The notes: generated from the letters alone by a model not told the origin. 5,826 nucleotides of DNA from Lachnospiraceae bacterium UBA3386 (GCA_002358875.1 DEPS01000010.1:2475-8300), one strand, 5' to 3'. Numbered from the stretch's first letter, positions 1-5,232 are shown. Program-made: numbers and translations.

Positions 1-198
1 GTAAAGGAAGCTGCTCCGGCGGAGGAAGCTCCTGCGCCTAAAAAACGCACCCGCAGGACAAAAGCTGAAATCGAGGCGGAAAAGGCTCTGAAAGAAGCTG
101 CAGCAGAAGAGAAGCCTGCGAAGAAGAAAAAGGCAGCTGCTCCGGCGGAAAAAAAGACTTCGGCCCGCAAACCCCGCACGAAGAAAACTGAGGAATAA
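1..198 (+). CDS. 3' end of an unidentified gene with a basic Lys/Ala-rich tail
   Basis: The window opens inside a reading frame that runs 65 codons to a TAA at 196-198. The visible tail is almost only Lys, Ala, Glu, Pro, Arg and Thr. It contains two AAPAE blocks, a PKKRTRRTK cluster and an ARKPRTKKTEE end. Such tails are usually disordered and bind nucleic acid, as in histone-H1-like or AT-hook-like extensions, or the basic ends of some ribosomal and DNA-binding proteins. The conserved domain lies upstream of the window, so the family cannot be named. A 15-nt direct repeat (9-23 and 135-149, 126 nt apart, in frame) encodes the two AAPAE blocks, which suggests growth by internal duplication. 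The in-frame codon use and the clean stop support a real gene. No clear U-tailed terminator follows it. Confidence 0.6.
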   Translation, partial: VKEAAPAEEAPAPKKRTRRTKAEIEAEKALKEAAAEEKPAKKKKAAAPAEKKTSARKPRTKKTEE

Positions 199-328
199 GG
201 AGTCGAGCTCTGACGTAAATAGAGGACCGAACCTGACCTTGTCAGAATACCCGAATCAGATTTATGCATCAGGGAAAGACAGTATCGGAAGACCCTGCTT
301 TGCAATTTTCATTTTTCCCTTCCTTCTT

Positions 329-389
329 ATGGGGCTCATGTCACCCTGGCAGGCATAATGCCGCGTTTTTTGGTGTCATGCAGCCCCAT
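329..389. repeat. Long imperfect inverted repeat in the gap before the LacI-family gene
   Basis: The left arm (329-345, ATGGGGCTCATGTCACC) pairs with the right arm (372-389, GGTGTCATGCAGCCCCAT). The helix would be ATGGGGCT/AGCCCCAT, one bulged C, CATG/CATG, a T-T mismatch, then CACC/GGTG. Inside it is a small second stem GGCA/TGCC (352-362), followed by a run of six T (366-371). It could be a leader-RNA hairpin or a weak terminator for the gene upstream. It could also be a protein-binding site. The rest of the gap 199-446 shows no ORF, no convincing promoter and no RNA gene, apart from a small CTGAC/GTCAG stem at 233-245. Confidence 0.5.
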
Positions 390-410
390 GGAACAGGGAA
401 AATAAGCATG

Positions 411-427
411 GAGCGGACCGGCCGCTC
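411..427. promoter_or_regulatory. 17-nt inverted repeat just before the regulator start (possible operator or leader hairpin)
   Basis: GAGCGG (411-416) and CCGCTC (422-427) are perfect reverse complements around a 5-nt centre, ending 19 nt before the ATG of the LacI-family gene. The position would suit autoregulation, or a GC-rich hairpin close to the ribosome binding region. The centre is odd-length and unlike the CG-centred operator in front of the permease, so the two are probably not read by the same protein in the same way. Only the symmetry and position support it. Confidence 0.3.
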
Positions 428-446
428 ATAACGGGAACAGAAAAAC

Positions 447-1478
447 ATGACCATTAAGGAAGTCGCACGTCTCGCGGAGGTTTCCCCCGCGGCCGTGAGC
501 CGTTATCTGAACGGCGGTTCGATCAGTGAGGAGAAAAAAGCCCGCGTCAGGCGGGCAATCGAGGAGACAGGATACAGACCCAATCCCATGGCCCAGACGA
601 TGCGGACAGGCCGAATCAATCAGGTCGGGATCATTGTGCCCCGGCTTTATTCCGATTCAGTCAGCCAGATCACGGCAGGTGCCGCGCAGAAGCTGTTTGA
701 ACGAAACCTCATGACAGTGCTTGGATGCACAAATCATAATGTGGAAACCGAGCTGCAGTATCTTGAGACCATGCAGGAAAGCCAGGTCTCGGGGATCATC
801 CTGATGGGCACCGTCCTGACACCGGAGATCTCGGAGGCAATCCGGGGGAGCCGGGTGCCGGTCGTCATTACCGGTCAGGACTTTGAGGACATGCCCTGCG
901 TTTTTCACGACGATTTCCACGCGGCGAGGGATCTGACCAGGCTTCTGACATCAAAAGGGCGGCGGAGGATCGCGATGATCTGCGCGCCCGAGGAGGATAT
1001 TGCGGTCGGGAAAAACCGCAGGCTCGGCGCCGCGCAGGCGCTGATCGAAGCAGGTCTGGATCCGGACGCCATGCCGACAGAAGTGAGCAGCTTTGACGCG
1101 GATGGAGGGAAGGCCGCCATGAAGCGGCTTCTTGAGAAGGCTCCTGACCTGGATGGAGTTGTCTGTGCAACAGACAGCATGGCTCTTGGTGCCCTGAGCG
1201 CGCTGCGTGAGGCCGGGAAAGATATACCCGGACAGGTCGGTATCGTCGGTATCGGTGACAGCTGGGTCGACGCGGTGACAACGCCCGCCCTTTCCACGGC
1301 CCGTCTGCGTTTTTACGAATGCGGGGAAGAAGCTGCCGGTTTACTGCTTGAACTCATCGATGCAGGACAGTTTCCCGCGCAGCCGCTGCGGCGGGAGACG
1401 CCGGAACAGATAAGTGAAGAAAAAAGACCGCGCCGGATCATGCTCCCATATACGATTATGGAGCGCGGCTCGGCGTAA
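447..1478 (+). CDS. LacI-family transcriptional regulator, probably of the sugar PTS
   Basis: This 343-residue protein has normal LacI-family length. Residues 1-24 form the helix-turn-helix, with recognition helix SPAAVSRYLNGG at 13-24. Residues 45-56 are the hinge region, where Met52 occupies the place of the usual Leu that inserts into the operator centre. From about residue 58 (VGIIVP) to about 330 is the sugar-binding-protein-like effector domain, with typical blocks ESQVSGIILMG, ATDSMALGAL and TTPALSTARL. It should be a cytosolic dimer repressor released or assisted by a sugar or sugar phosphate. The ATG at 447 fits because the HTH begins at residue 2, as is common. The Shine-Dalgarno is poor, which suits a low-abundance repressor. 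A PTS permease of the sucrose/trehalose group lies two genes downstream with a LacI-type operator, so a ScrR- or TreR-like role is likely. The effector is not readable. Confidence 0.9.
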   Translation: MTIKEVARLAEVSPAAVSRYLNGGSISEEKKARVRRAIEETGYRPNPMAQTMRTGRINQVGIIVPRLYSDSVSQITAGAAQKLFERNLMTVLGCTNHNVETELQYLETMQESQVSGIILMGTVLTPEISEAIRGSRVPVVITGQDFEDMPCVFHDDFHAARDLTRLLTSKGRRRIAMICAPEEDIAVGKNRRLGAAQALIEAGLDPDAMPTEVSSFDADGGKAAMKRLLEKAPDLDGVVCATDSMALGALSALREAGKDIPGQVGIVGIGDSWVDAVTTPALSTARLRFYECGEEAAGLLLELIDAGQFPAQPLRRETPEQISEEKRPRRIMLPYTIMERGSA

Positions 1479-1550
1479 ACGAAAAATGTAGATCATTTAT
1501 ACCATTACTTGAGTTTTATTCTGCGAAACAGAACAGTGATCCGAAAATGC

Positions 1551-1595
1551 AGGAACTGCAGGAACAAAAGGAACTACAGGAACTACAGGAAGGAG
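1551..1595 (+). repeat. 9-nt tandem repeat running into the HAD gene ribosome binding site
   Basis: There are five 9-nt units in a row: AGGAACTGC (1551), AGGAACAAA (1560), AGGAACTAC (1569), AGGAACTAC (1578) and AGGAAGGAG (1587). The last unit supplies the AGGAG Shine-Dalgarno of the following gene, and every unit starts with a purine-rich AGGAA. The unit is a multiple of three, so changes in copy number would not shift a frame but would change the number of ribosome-attracting motifs. Two adjacent units are identical and the rest have diverged. Confidence 0.75.
1591..1595 (+). promoter_or_regulatory. Ribosome binding site that decides the HAD gene start
   Basis: AGGAG lies 11 nt before the ATG at 1607. 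The alternative in-frame ATG at 1547 has no purine-rich site before it (sequence CAGTGATCCGAAA). Starting there would add a 20-residue Gln/Glu/Leu extension made by translating the repeat. The 1607 start also places the catalytic DIDGT motif at residues 10-14, normal for Cof-type HAD proteins. Confidence 0.7.
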
Positions 1596-1606
1596 AACCA
1601 AACCTG

Positions 1607-2449
1607 ATGGGGAATAAAAAAATTATTTTTATTGATATCGACGGGACCCTTACAGAGCCTGGATCTAACATTCCTCCGGAAAGCGCGCTGGAAGCCATCC
1701 GCGCCGCGCAGGCGAAAGGCCATCTGGTCTTCCTCTGCTCCGGGAGAAATTACGCCATGCTCTCACCGCTCCTTAAATTCAACTTCGATGGCGTCGTGGC
1801 GAGCGCCGGCGGCTATATCACCGTCGGAGACAAGGTGATTTATGACTGTCCTATGACGCAGGAGCAGGCGAAAACGGCTCTGGAATCTCTCCACAGCGAG
1901 GGCGTTTTCTGTACTGTCGAGACCAGGGACGCGACTTACGGGGACGAGGATCTGGGAGATTTTCTGTCCGCCAACGCGGGAGAAAAGGGCAACAGCGAGA
2001 TCGAGCGCTGGCGCAAGGCCCTTGCCGAGAGCCTCAACATCCGCCCCATGTCCGAGTACGACGGAACGGAGCCTGTCTACAAGGTTGTCATCATGTGTAT
2101 GAAGGACGAACAGCTAAAGCCTGCCCGCGACCTTCTGGAAAAGGATTTTGACTTCGTGATCCAGGAGATCACCGATCCTGACCACCCCTGCCTCAACGGC
2201 GAGCTCATTGGCCGCGCCTTTGATAAGGGACGCGGTGTGCTGAGGGTGTGCGAGCACCTGGGCATCCCGGTGGAGGACACCATCGGCTTCGGAGACAGCA
2301 TGAACGACATCGAGATGATCCGCACTGTTGCAGTGAGCGTCTGCATGGAAAACGGCAGCAAGGCCCTCAAGGCGGAGAGCGACATCATCTGTCCGGCCGT
2401 ATCCGACGATGGACTCGCGAAAGCATTTAAGGATTTGAATCTTTGCTGA
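1607..2449 (+). CDS. Cof-type HAD-superfamily phosphatase
   Basis: The protein is 280 residues from the preferred start, typical for the Cof/YidA-like class IIB HAD hydrolases. These cytosolic Mg-dependent enzymes usually remove phosphate from sugar phosphates or cofactors. All four motifs are visible. Motif I is DIDGT (10-14), with nucleophile Asp10 and acid/base Asp12. Motif II is the Ser of CSGR (Ser45). Motif III is Lys207 in DKGRG. Motif IV is GFGDSMNDIEM (227-237), with Asp230 and Asp234. The segment between about 80 and 200 is the C2B cap that selects substrate. The protein should be active. It lies 128 nt after the LacI-family gene and 286 nt before the permease on the same strand, and no good promoter was found before it, so it may share the regulator transcript. 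A role in trimming sugar phosphate made by the PTS is possible but inferred only from the neighbours. Confidence 0.9.
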   Translation: MGNKKIIFIDIDGTLTEPGSNIPPESALEAIRAAQAKGHLVFLCSGRNYAMLSPLLKFNFDGVVASAGGYITVGDKVIYDCPMTQEQAKTALESLHSEGVFCTVETRDATYGDEDLGDFLSANAGEKGNSEIERWRKALAESLNIRPMSEYDGTEPVYKVVIMCMKDEQLKPARDLLEKDFDFVIQEITDPDHPCLNGELIGRAFDKGRGVLRVCEHLGIPVEDTIGFGDSMNDIEMIRTVAVSVCMENGSKALKAESDIICPAVSDDGLAKAFKDLNLC

Positions 2450-2501
2450 GAATTCGTCAAAATGCACAAAATGAATATGTGTTATTGGGGAAAATACACA
2501 A

Positions 2502-2530
2502 TTTACAAACAGAAAAAATTAAAATAAAAT
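2502..2530 (+). promoter_or_regulatory. Sigma-A-type promoter of the PTS permease
   Basis: The -35 box TTTACA (2502-2507) and -10 box TAAAAT (2525-2530) each match the consensus at 5 of 6 bases and are separated by exactly 17 nt of A-rich sequence. Transcription would start near 2537. This is the best promoter in the gap, and it places the operator at 2545-2560 immediately downstream of the start, a usual place for repression. Confidence 0.65.
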
Positions 2531-2544
2531 AAAACCTGACAGGA

Positions 2545-2560
2545 TTGAAAACGTTTACAA
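2545..2560. promoter_or_regulatory. CG-centred LacI/CcpA-type operator (cre-like)
   Basis: TTGAAAACGTTTACAA is a 16-nt palindrome with a single mismatched pair (positions 4 and 13). Its core TGAAAACGTTTACA (2546-2559) fits the catabolite-responsive element pattern TGWNANCGNTNWCA at every fixed base. CcpA and local LacI-family sugar repressors recognise the same kind of site, so the reader could be CcpA or the regulator encoded at 447-1478. It would lie at about +9 to +24 from the predicted start, where a bound repressor blocks initiation or escape. Confidence 0.8.
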
Positions 2561-2623
2561 ATCTTAAGGGTTTTAAATTGATTTTCACTCTTTTTTATTT
2601 GTTTACTGCTTCGGCTTTTGTTT

Positions 2624-2647
2624 CCCGCCGCCCGAAAGAGCGCCGGG
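2624..2647 (+). other. GC-rich hairpin in the permease leader
   Basis: CCCG-C-CGC (2624-2631) pairs with GCG-C-CGGG (2640-2647), with one C-C mismatch and an 8-nt loop CCGAAAGA. It stands out because the surrounding leader is AT-rich. No T-run follows, so it is not an intrinsic terminator as it stands. The whole leader, about 2537-2735, is near 200 nt. I saw no clear BglG/SacY-type antiterminator target in it. Confidence 0.4.
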
Positions 2648-2720
2648 GATGAAGGTAAATAAAGACAAGGGCAACTTATTGATTTACTTTTTTTCAAGGG
2701 CAGGAAAGAGGCCCGGAAAG

Positions 2721-2730
2721 AGGGAGGAAA
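2721..2730 (+). promoter_or_regulatory. Ribosome binding site that decides the permease start
   Basis: AGGGAGGAAA ends 5 nt before the ATG at 2736, a very strong Shine-Dalgarno. The upstream in-frame ATG at 2649 would add 29 residues (Lys/Arg-rich, starting MKVNKDKGN) that are foreign to EIIB domains, which begin within a few residues of the Met. It also overlaps the base of the leader hairpin. Initiation at 2736 is therefore preferred. Confidence 0.85.
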
Positions 2731-2735
2731 CTGTA

Positions 2736-4613
2736 ATGGCTTTGGATTATCACAAATGTGCTCAAGAGATTTCCGATAATATCGGCGGCGGCGCAAACGT
2801 CGTATCTGCAGCACACTGCGCGACGAGGCTTCGTCTCGTCATTGCCGACAACGGCAAGGTCAACAAGGCCGCGCTCGAGGAAGTTGACGGCGTCAAGGGC
2901 ATGTTCGAGTCTAACGGACAGCTCCAGCTGATCATCGGCACCGGCACGGTCAATAAGGTTTTCGACGAGTTCATCAAGATCACCGGCGTTACGGCCGGCA
3001 CAAAGGATGACGTCAAGGCTGCCGCGGCTGCGAAGGCTCCTGTCTGGAGGCAGGCTCTCAAGACCGTCGGCGACGTCTTCGTCCCGATCCTTCCCGCCAT
3101 CGTCGCTTCCGGTCTGATGATGGGTCTCGTTGAAGCTCTCGCGAAGATCCCGGGTCTGGGCTTCGGCGGCAGCGACTGGTTCGCATTCCTTGATACTGTA
3201 GCAAACACCGCATTCGCTTACCTGCCCGTCATCGTCGCCGTCTCCGCGGCGCGCGTCTTCGGCGGCAACCTGTTCCTTGGCGCGGTCATCGGTCTTCTGA
3301 TGATCCACTCCGCATTCCTGAACGGCTGGAACGTAGCCAACACAGAGGCCATCAACTCGTTCTTCGGCGTCACGGACGGCGTCATTCCGAGATGGCACCT
3401 GATCGGCAACTTCGTCTCCATCCAGAGATCCGGTTATCAGGGCCACGTTATCCCGGTCATCATTGCCGTGTGGCTCATGAGCGTTATTGAGAAATGGCTC
3501 CACAAACATGTTCCGGAGATGATCGACCTCTTTGTCACTCCTCTGTGCACGGTCATGGCAACTGCCTTCCTTACACTCTGGATCGTCGGCCCTATCTTCT
3601 CCACTCTTGAGACCTACGTCCTTGCGGGCGCAAAGATCCTTGTCCGCAACCCCATCGGTTCCGGTATCATGGGCGCGATCTATCCCTGGACCGTCGTCAT
3701 GGGCCTGCACCACATGTACAACGTCATCGAGGCCGGCATGCTTGCCGAGACCGGTCTGAACACCTGGATGCCTATCGCTTCCGCAGCGAACTTCGCACAG
3801 TTCGGCGCCTGCCTTGCTGTCGGTCTGAAGGTCAAGAACGCGAAGACCAAATCCGTCGCGATCCCGTCCTCCATGTCTGCTGCTCTTGGTATCACAGAGC
3901 CCGCTATCTTCGGTGTTAACATGCGTTTCTTCAAGCCCTTCATCTGCGGCATGGTCGGCGGCGCTGTCGGCGCACTGATCGCGGCATTCATGGGCTTTGG
4001 TGCAACAGCTTACGGTGTTACCGGTCTTCCCGGATACCTTACCGTCAACAATGTTCCTATGTACACCATCGTTCTGCTGATCTCCGGCGCGATCGCTTTC
4101 GCGGGCACCTGGACACTGTGGCATGAGGAAGAGAAGCCCAAGGCTGCAGCAGCTCCTGCCGTGGAGATCAAGGTTCCTGAGAACGTTATCATCTCCTGCG
4201 AGGCCGGCGAGGTCAAGGCTCCTTCCATGGGTACCGTCATCGCTCGTGAGAACATTCCGGATGATACCTTTGCAAGCGGCGTTCTGGGCGACGGCGTAGG
4301 CATTCAGCCTTCAGCCGGCTATGTTGTGGCTCCTTTCGACGGCGAGATCACTTCCGTCGCGGATTCCAAGCATGCCATCGGTCTTGCCAGCGCTTCCGGC
4401 ATGGAAATCCTCATTCACGTCGGTGTTGACACTGTTGCCATGAACGGCGACGGCTTCGATCCTCAGGTCAAAGAAGGCGATCAGGTCAAGGCCGGTCAGC
4501 TTCTGCTCAACTTTGACATTGCCAAGATCAAAGCCGCCAACCATCCCGATACCGTTGTTGTCCTGCTCACCAATGCGGACGACTACAACGATGTCAAGTG
4601 CAACGGTCAGTAA
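2736..4613 (+). CDS. PTS sugar permease EIIBCA, sucrose/trehalose/beta-glucoside group (sucrose most likely)
   Basis: This 625-residue membrane permease carries three fused PTS domains. EIIB (about 1-80) has phospho-Cys28 in the motif AAHCATRLR. EIIC (about 104-465) is the polytopic transport domain, starting WRQALKTVGDVFVPILPAIVASG, with GLHHMYNVIEAG around His325-His326 and the signature GITEP at 385-389. A linker rich in Ala, Pro and Lys (about 466-483) leads to a glucose-type EIIA (about 484-625). EIIA contains His546 (KHAIG) and the catalytic His561 (LIHVGVDTV), 15 residues apart like His75 and His90 in E. coli EIIA-Glc. The domain order is that of BglF-like permeases, while the EIIC wording (HHMYN, ASAANFAQFGACLAVG, EPAIFGVN) is closest in my memory to sucrose permeases (ScrA). 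Trehalose or another glucoside remains possible. Codon use is strongly biased towards GGC, ATC, GTC and CTT, as in highly expressed genes. No sugar-phosphate hydrolase is adjacent. Confidence 0.93.
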   Translation: MALDYHKCAQEISDNIGGGANVVSAAHCATRLRLVIADNGKVNKAALEEVDGVKGMFESNGQLQLIIGTGTVNKVFDEFIKITGVTAGTKDDVKAAAAAKAPVWRQALKTVGDVFVPILPAIVASGLMMGLVEALAKIPGLGFGGSDWFAFLDTVANTAFAYLPVIVAVSAARVFGGNLFLGAVIGLLMIHSAFLNGWNVANTEAINSFFGVTDGVIPRWHLIGNFVSIQRSGYQGHVIPVIIAVWLMSVIEKWLHKHVPEMIDLFVTPLCTVMATAFLTLWIVGPIFSTLETYVLAGAKILVRNPIGSGIMGAIYPWTVVMGLHHMYNVIEAGMLAETGLNTWMPIASAANFAQFGACLAVGLKVKNAKTKSVAIPSSMSAALGITEPAIFGVNMRFFKPFICGMVGGAVGALIAAFMGFGATAYGVTGLPGYLTVNNVPMYTIVLLISGAIAFAGTWTLWHEEEKPKAAAAPAVEIKVPENVIISCEAGEVKAPSMGTVIARENIPDDTFASGVLGDGVGIQPSAGYVVAPFDGEITSVADSKHAIGLASASGMEILIHVGVDTVAMNGDGFDPQVKEGDQVKAGQLLLNFDIAKIKAANHPDTVVVLLTNADDYNDVKCNGQ

Positions 4614-4654
4614 TATCTGCTGATCATCTGCTGCATTTCTAAGGGTAATTATTG

Positions 4655-4730
4655 AGCCGGTTTCCTTTCGCAGAGGGATGTGTAAAAGCATGACCTCTGC
4701 GAAAGGGGTGCCGGGCTTCATACATTTTTT
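4655..4730 (+). terminator. Hairpin terminator after the permease gene
   Basis: A perfect 13-bp stem, CCTTTCGCAGAGG (4664-4676) with CCTCTGCGAAAGG (4694-4706), encloses a 17-nt loop. The base is extended by an imperfect AGCCGG/CCGGGCT stem (4655-4660 with 4711-4717). A run of six T follows at 4725-4730, seven nt after the extended stem. The long helix is unmistakable. The distance to the T-run makes classical termination good but not ideal. Just before it, ATCTGCTG occurs twice (4615-4622, 4626-4633), with no assigned role. Confidence 0.7.
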
Positions 4731-4741
4731 ATAAAAAATGT
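4722..4741. repeat. Perfect 20-nt AT palindrome between permease and ptsH
   Basis: ACATTTTTTATAAAAAATGT reads the same on both strands over 20 nt. It overlaps the T-run of the permease terminator and lies about 45 nt before the ptsH -10 box. It may be a second A/U hairpin finishing the terminator, a two-way U-tail, an upstream element for the ptsH promoter, or a binding site for a dimeric regulator. Its sequence alone does not decide between them. Confidence 0.6.
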
Positions 4742-4762
4742 GAGAAAAATTGGAGCAGGCTG

Positions 4763-4791
4763 TTTTTTCTTTGGTGATTTTGTAGTATAAT
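4763..4791 (+). promoter_or_regulatory. Probable ptsH promoter
   Basis: A perfect -10 box TATAAT lies at 4786-4791. The sequence 17 nt upstream is only a T-run (4763-4768), so the -35 is poor and the promoter may depend on an activator or on upstream A/T tracts, including the palindrome at 4722-4741. The start would be near 4798, giving a leader of about 165 nt. Its place after the permease terminator supports separate transcription of ptsH. Confidence 0.55.
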
Positions 4792-4797
4792 ACCATC

Positions 4798-4962
4798 AGT
4801 GTTCTGCTGAAGGCGTCAGGTGACAGCCCGGGCAGTAAGGGAGGCCGGTTCCAGCCGGGACTGACTGCTCACTGCCGGAGAATGGAAATGACTGCCGGAA
4901 GCTCCAATCGTTAACACCTTTGTTAACACATTCATCTCAATCTCAGTGAAGGAGAAAAAACA
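4798..4962 (+). promoter_or_regulatory. Structured GC-rich leader of ptsH with alternative pairings
   Basis: The leader is GC-rich between 4801 and 4905 and AT-rich near the start codon. GGCAGT at 4831-4836, preceded by CCCG, can pair with either of two identical ACTGCCGGA copies at 4871-4879 and 4891-4899, exactly 20 nt apart. The two helices would exclude each other. A smaller CCGG/CCGG stem (4845-4848 with 4855-4858, loop TTCCAG) sits inside. I compared it by eye with TPP, cobalamin, glycine, ZTP, T-box and SRP RNA motifs and found no match. It may be a regulatory leader of unknown type, or simply a stable 5' UTR. Confidence 0.4.
4910..4929. repeat. Double GTTAACAC site upstream of ptsH
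   Basis: GTTAACAC occurs at 4910-4917 and 4922-4929, a 12-nt spacing close to one helical turn, with the palindromic core GTTAAC in each. The first copy sits in TCCAATCGTTAACA (4903-4916), which matches 8 of the 10 fixed bases of the cre pattern and has a perfect right half. It ends 33 nt before the ptsH start, so a bound protein would lie well downstream of the predicted promoter. Confidence 0.45.
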
Positions 4963-5220
4963 ATGAAAGAAATTAAATTCACAGTTACTGATCCGTTAGG
5001 CATCCACGCCCGTCCCGCTGGAATCCTCGTCAAAGAGGCCAAGAAGTTCAATTCCAAGATCACTGTCTGGAAGGGCGACAAGAGCTGCGATATGAGAAAG
5101 CTCCTTGCTCTGATGGGCATGGCTGTTAAGCAGAATGACGAGATCACCGTTCAGGTCGAGGGTGACGACGAAGCTGCCTGCGCAGAAGCTATCGAGAAAT
5201 TCCTGAAAGAGAACTTCTAA
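4963..5220 (+). CDS. ptsH: HPr, phosphocarrier protein of the PTS, with Lys46 in place of Ser46
   Basis: HPr is the small soluble carrier that passes phosphate from Enzyme I to the EIIA domains. The 85-residue length is normal. The active site GIHARPAG (13-20) has His15 and Arg17 intact. The sequence aligns without gaps to B. subtilis HPr from residue 1 to 62, so position 46 can be read directly: it is Lys (codon 5098-5100), within DMRKLLALMG, instead of the Ser phosphorylated by HPr kinase in Firmicutes. Phosphotransfer should work, but P-Ser-HPr cannot form at this place. Ser41 is close by but is not the known target. A strong GAAGGAG Shine-Dalgarno (4948-4954) precedes the ATG. The gene follows its own -10 box and structured leader and is closed by a terminator before ptsI. 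Confidence 0.95.
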   Translation: MKEIKFTVTDPLGIHARPAGILVKEAKKFNSKITVWKGDKSCDMRKLLALMGMAVKQNDEITVQVEGDDEAACAEAIEKFLKENF

Positions 5221-5232
5221 ATTCAGCTGACC

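Noticed and set aside
1519..1533. A small inverted repeat TTCTG/CAGAA between the regulator and the HAD gene
   Set aside because: A five-base stem is expected by chance, with no T-run, promoter or start linked to it.
1547..1606. An N-terminal extension of the HAD phosphatase from ATG 1547
   Set aside because: There is no Shine-Dalgarno before it, and the added residues only translate the 9-nt repeat. The ATG at 1607 has AGGAG and gives the normal distance to DIDGT.
2649..2735. A 29-residue N-terminal extension of the permease from ATG 2649
   Set aside because: The extension is Lys/Arg-rich and not part of EIIB domains. The ATG at 2736 has a very strong ribosome binding site 5 nt upstream.
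2694..4124. A 476-codon open frame on the minus strand across the permease gene
   Set aside because: It is opposite a highly biased, clearly real gene. Its product is rich in Asp, His and Gly with no domain pattern or membrane segment, and it lacks a supported start. It is a codon-bias shadow.
4671..4706. Possible CRISPR-like repeat from the 13-bp arms after the permease
   Set aside because: The arms are inverted, occur once and are followed by a T-run, so they form a terminator hairpin and not an array.
4311..4796. A 161-codon minus-strand frame running from the permease end into the gap
   Set aside because: It crosses the terminator hairpin and the ptsH promoter, has no recognisable domain and lies mostly in the shadow of EIIA.
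4815..4836. A GTCAGGT stretch in the ptsH leader, as in signal recognition particle RNA
   Set aside because: The rest of the SRP core, GGAAGGAAGCAG, is missing and the surrounding pairing does not form the SRP tip.
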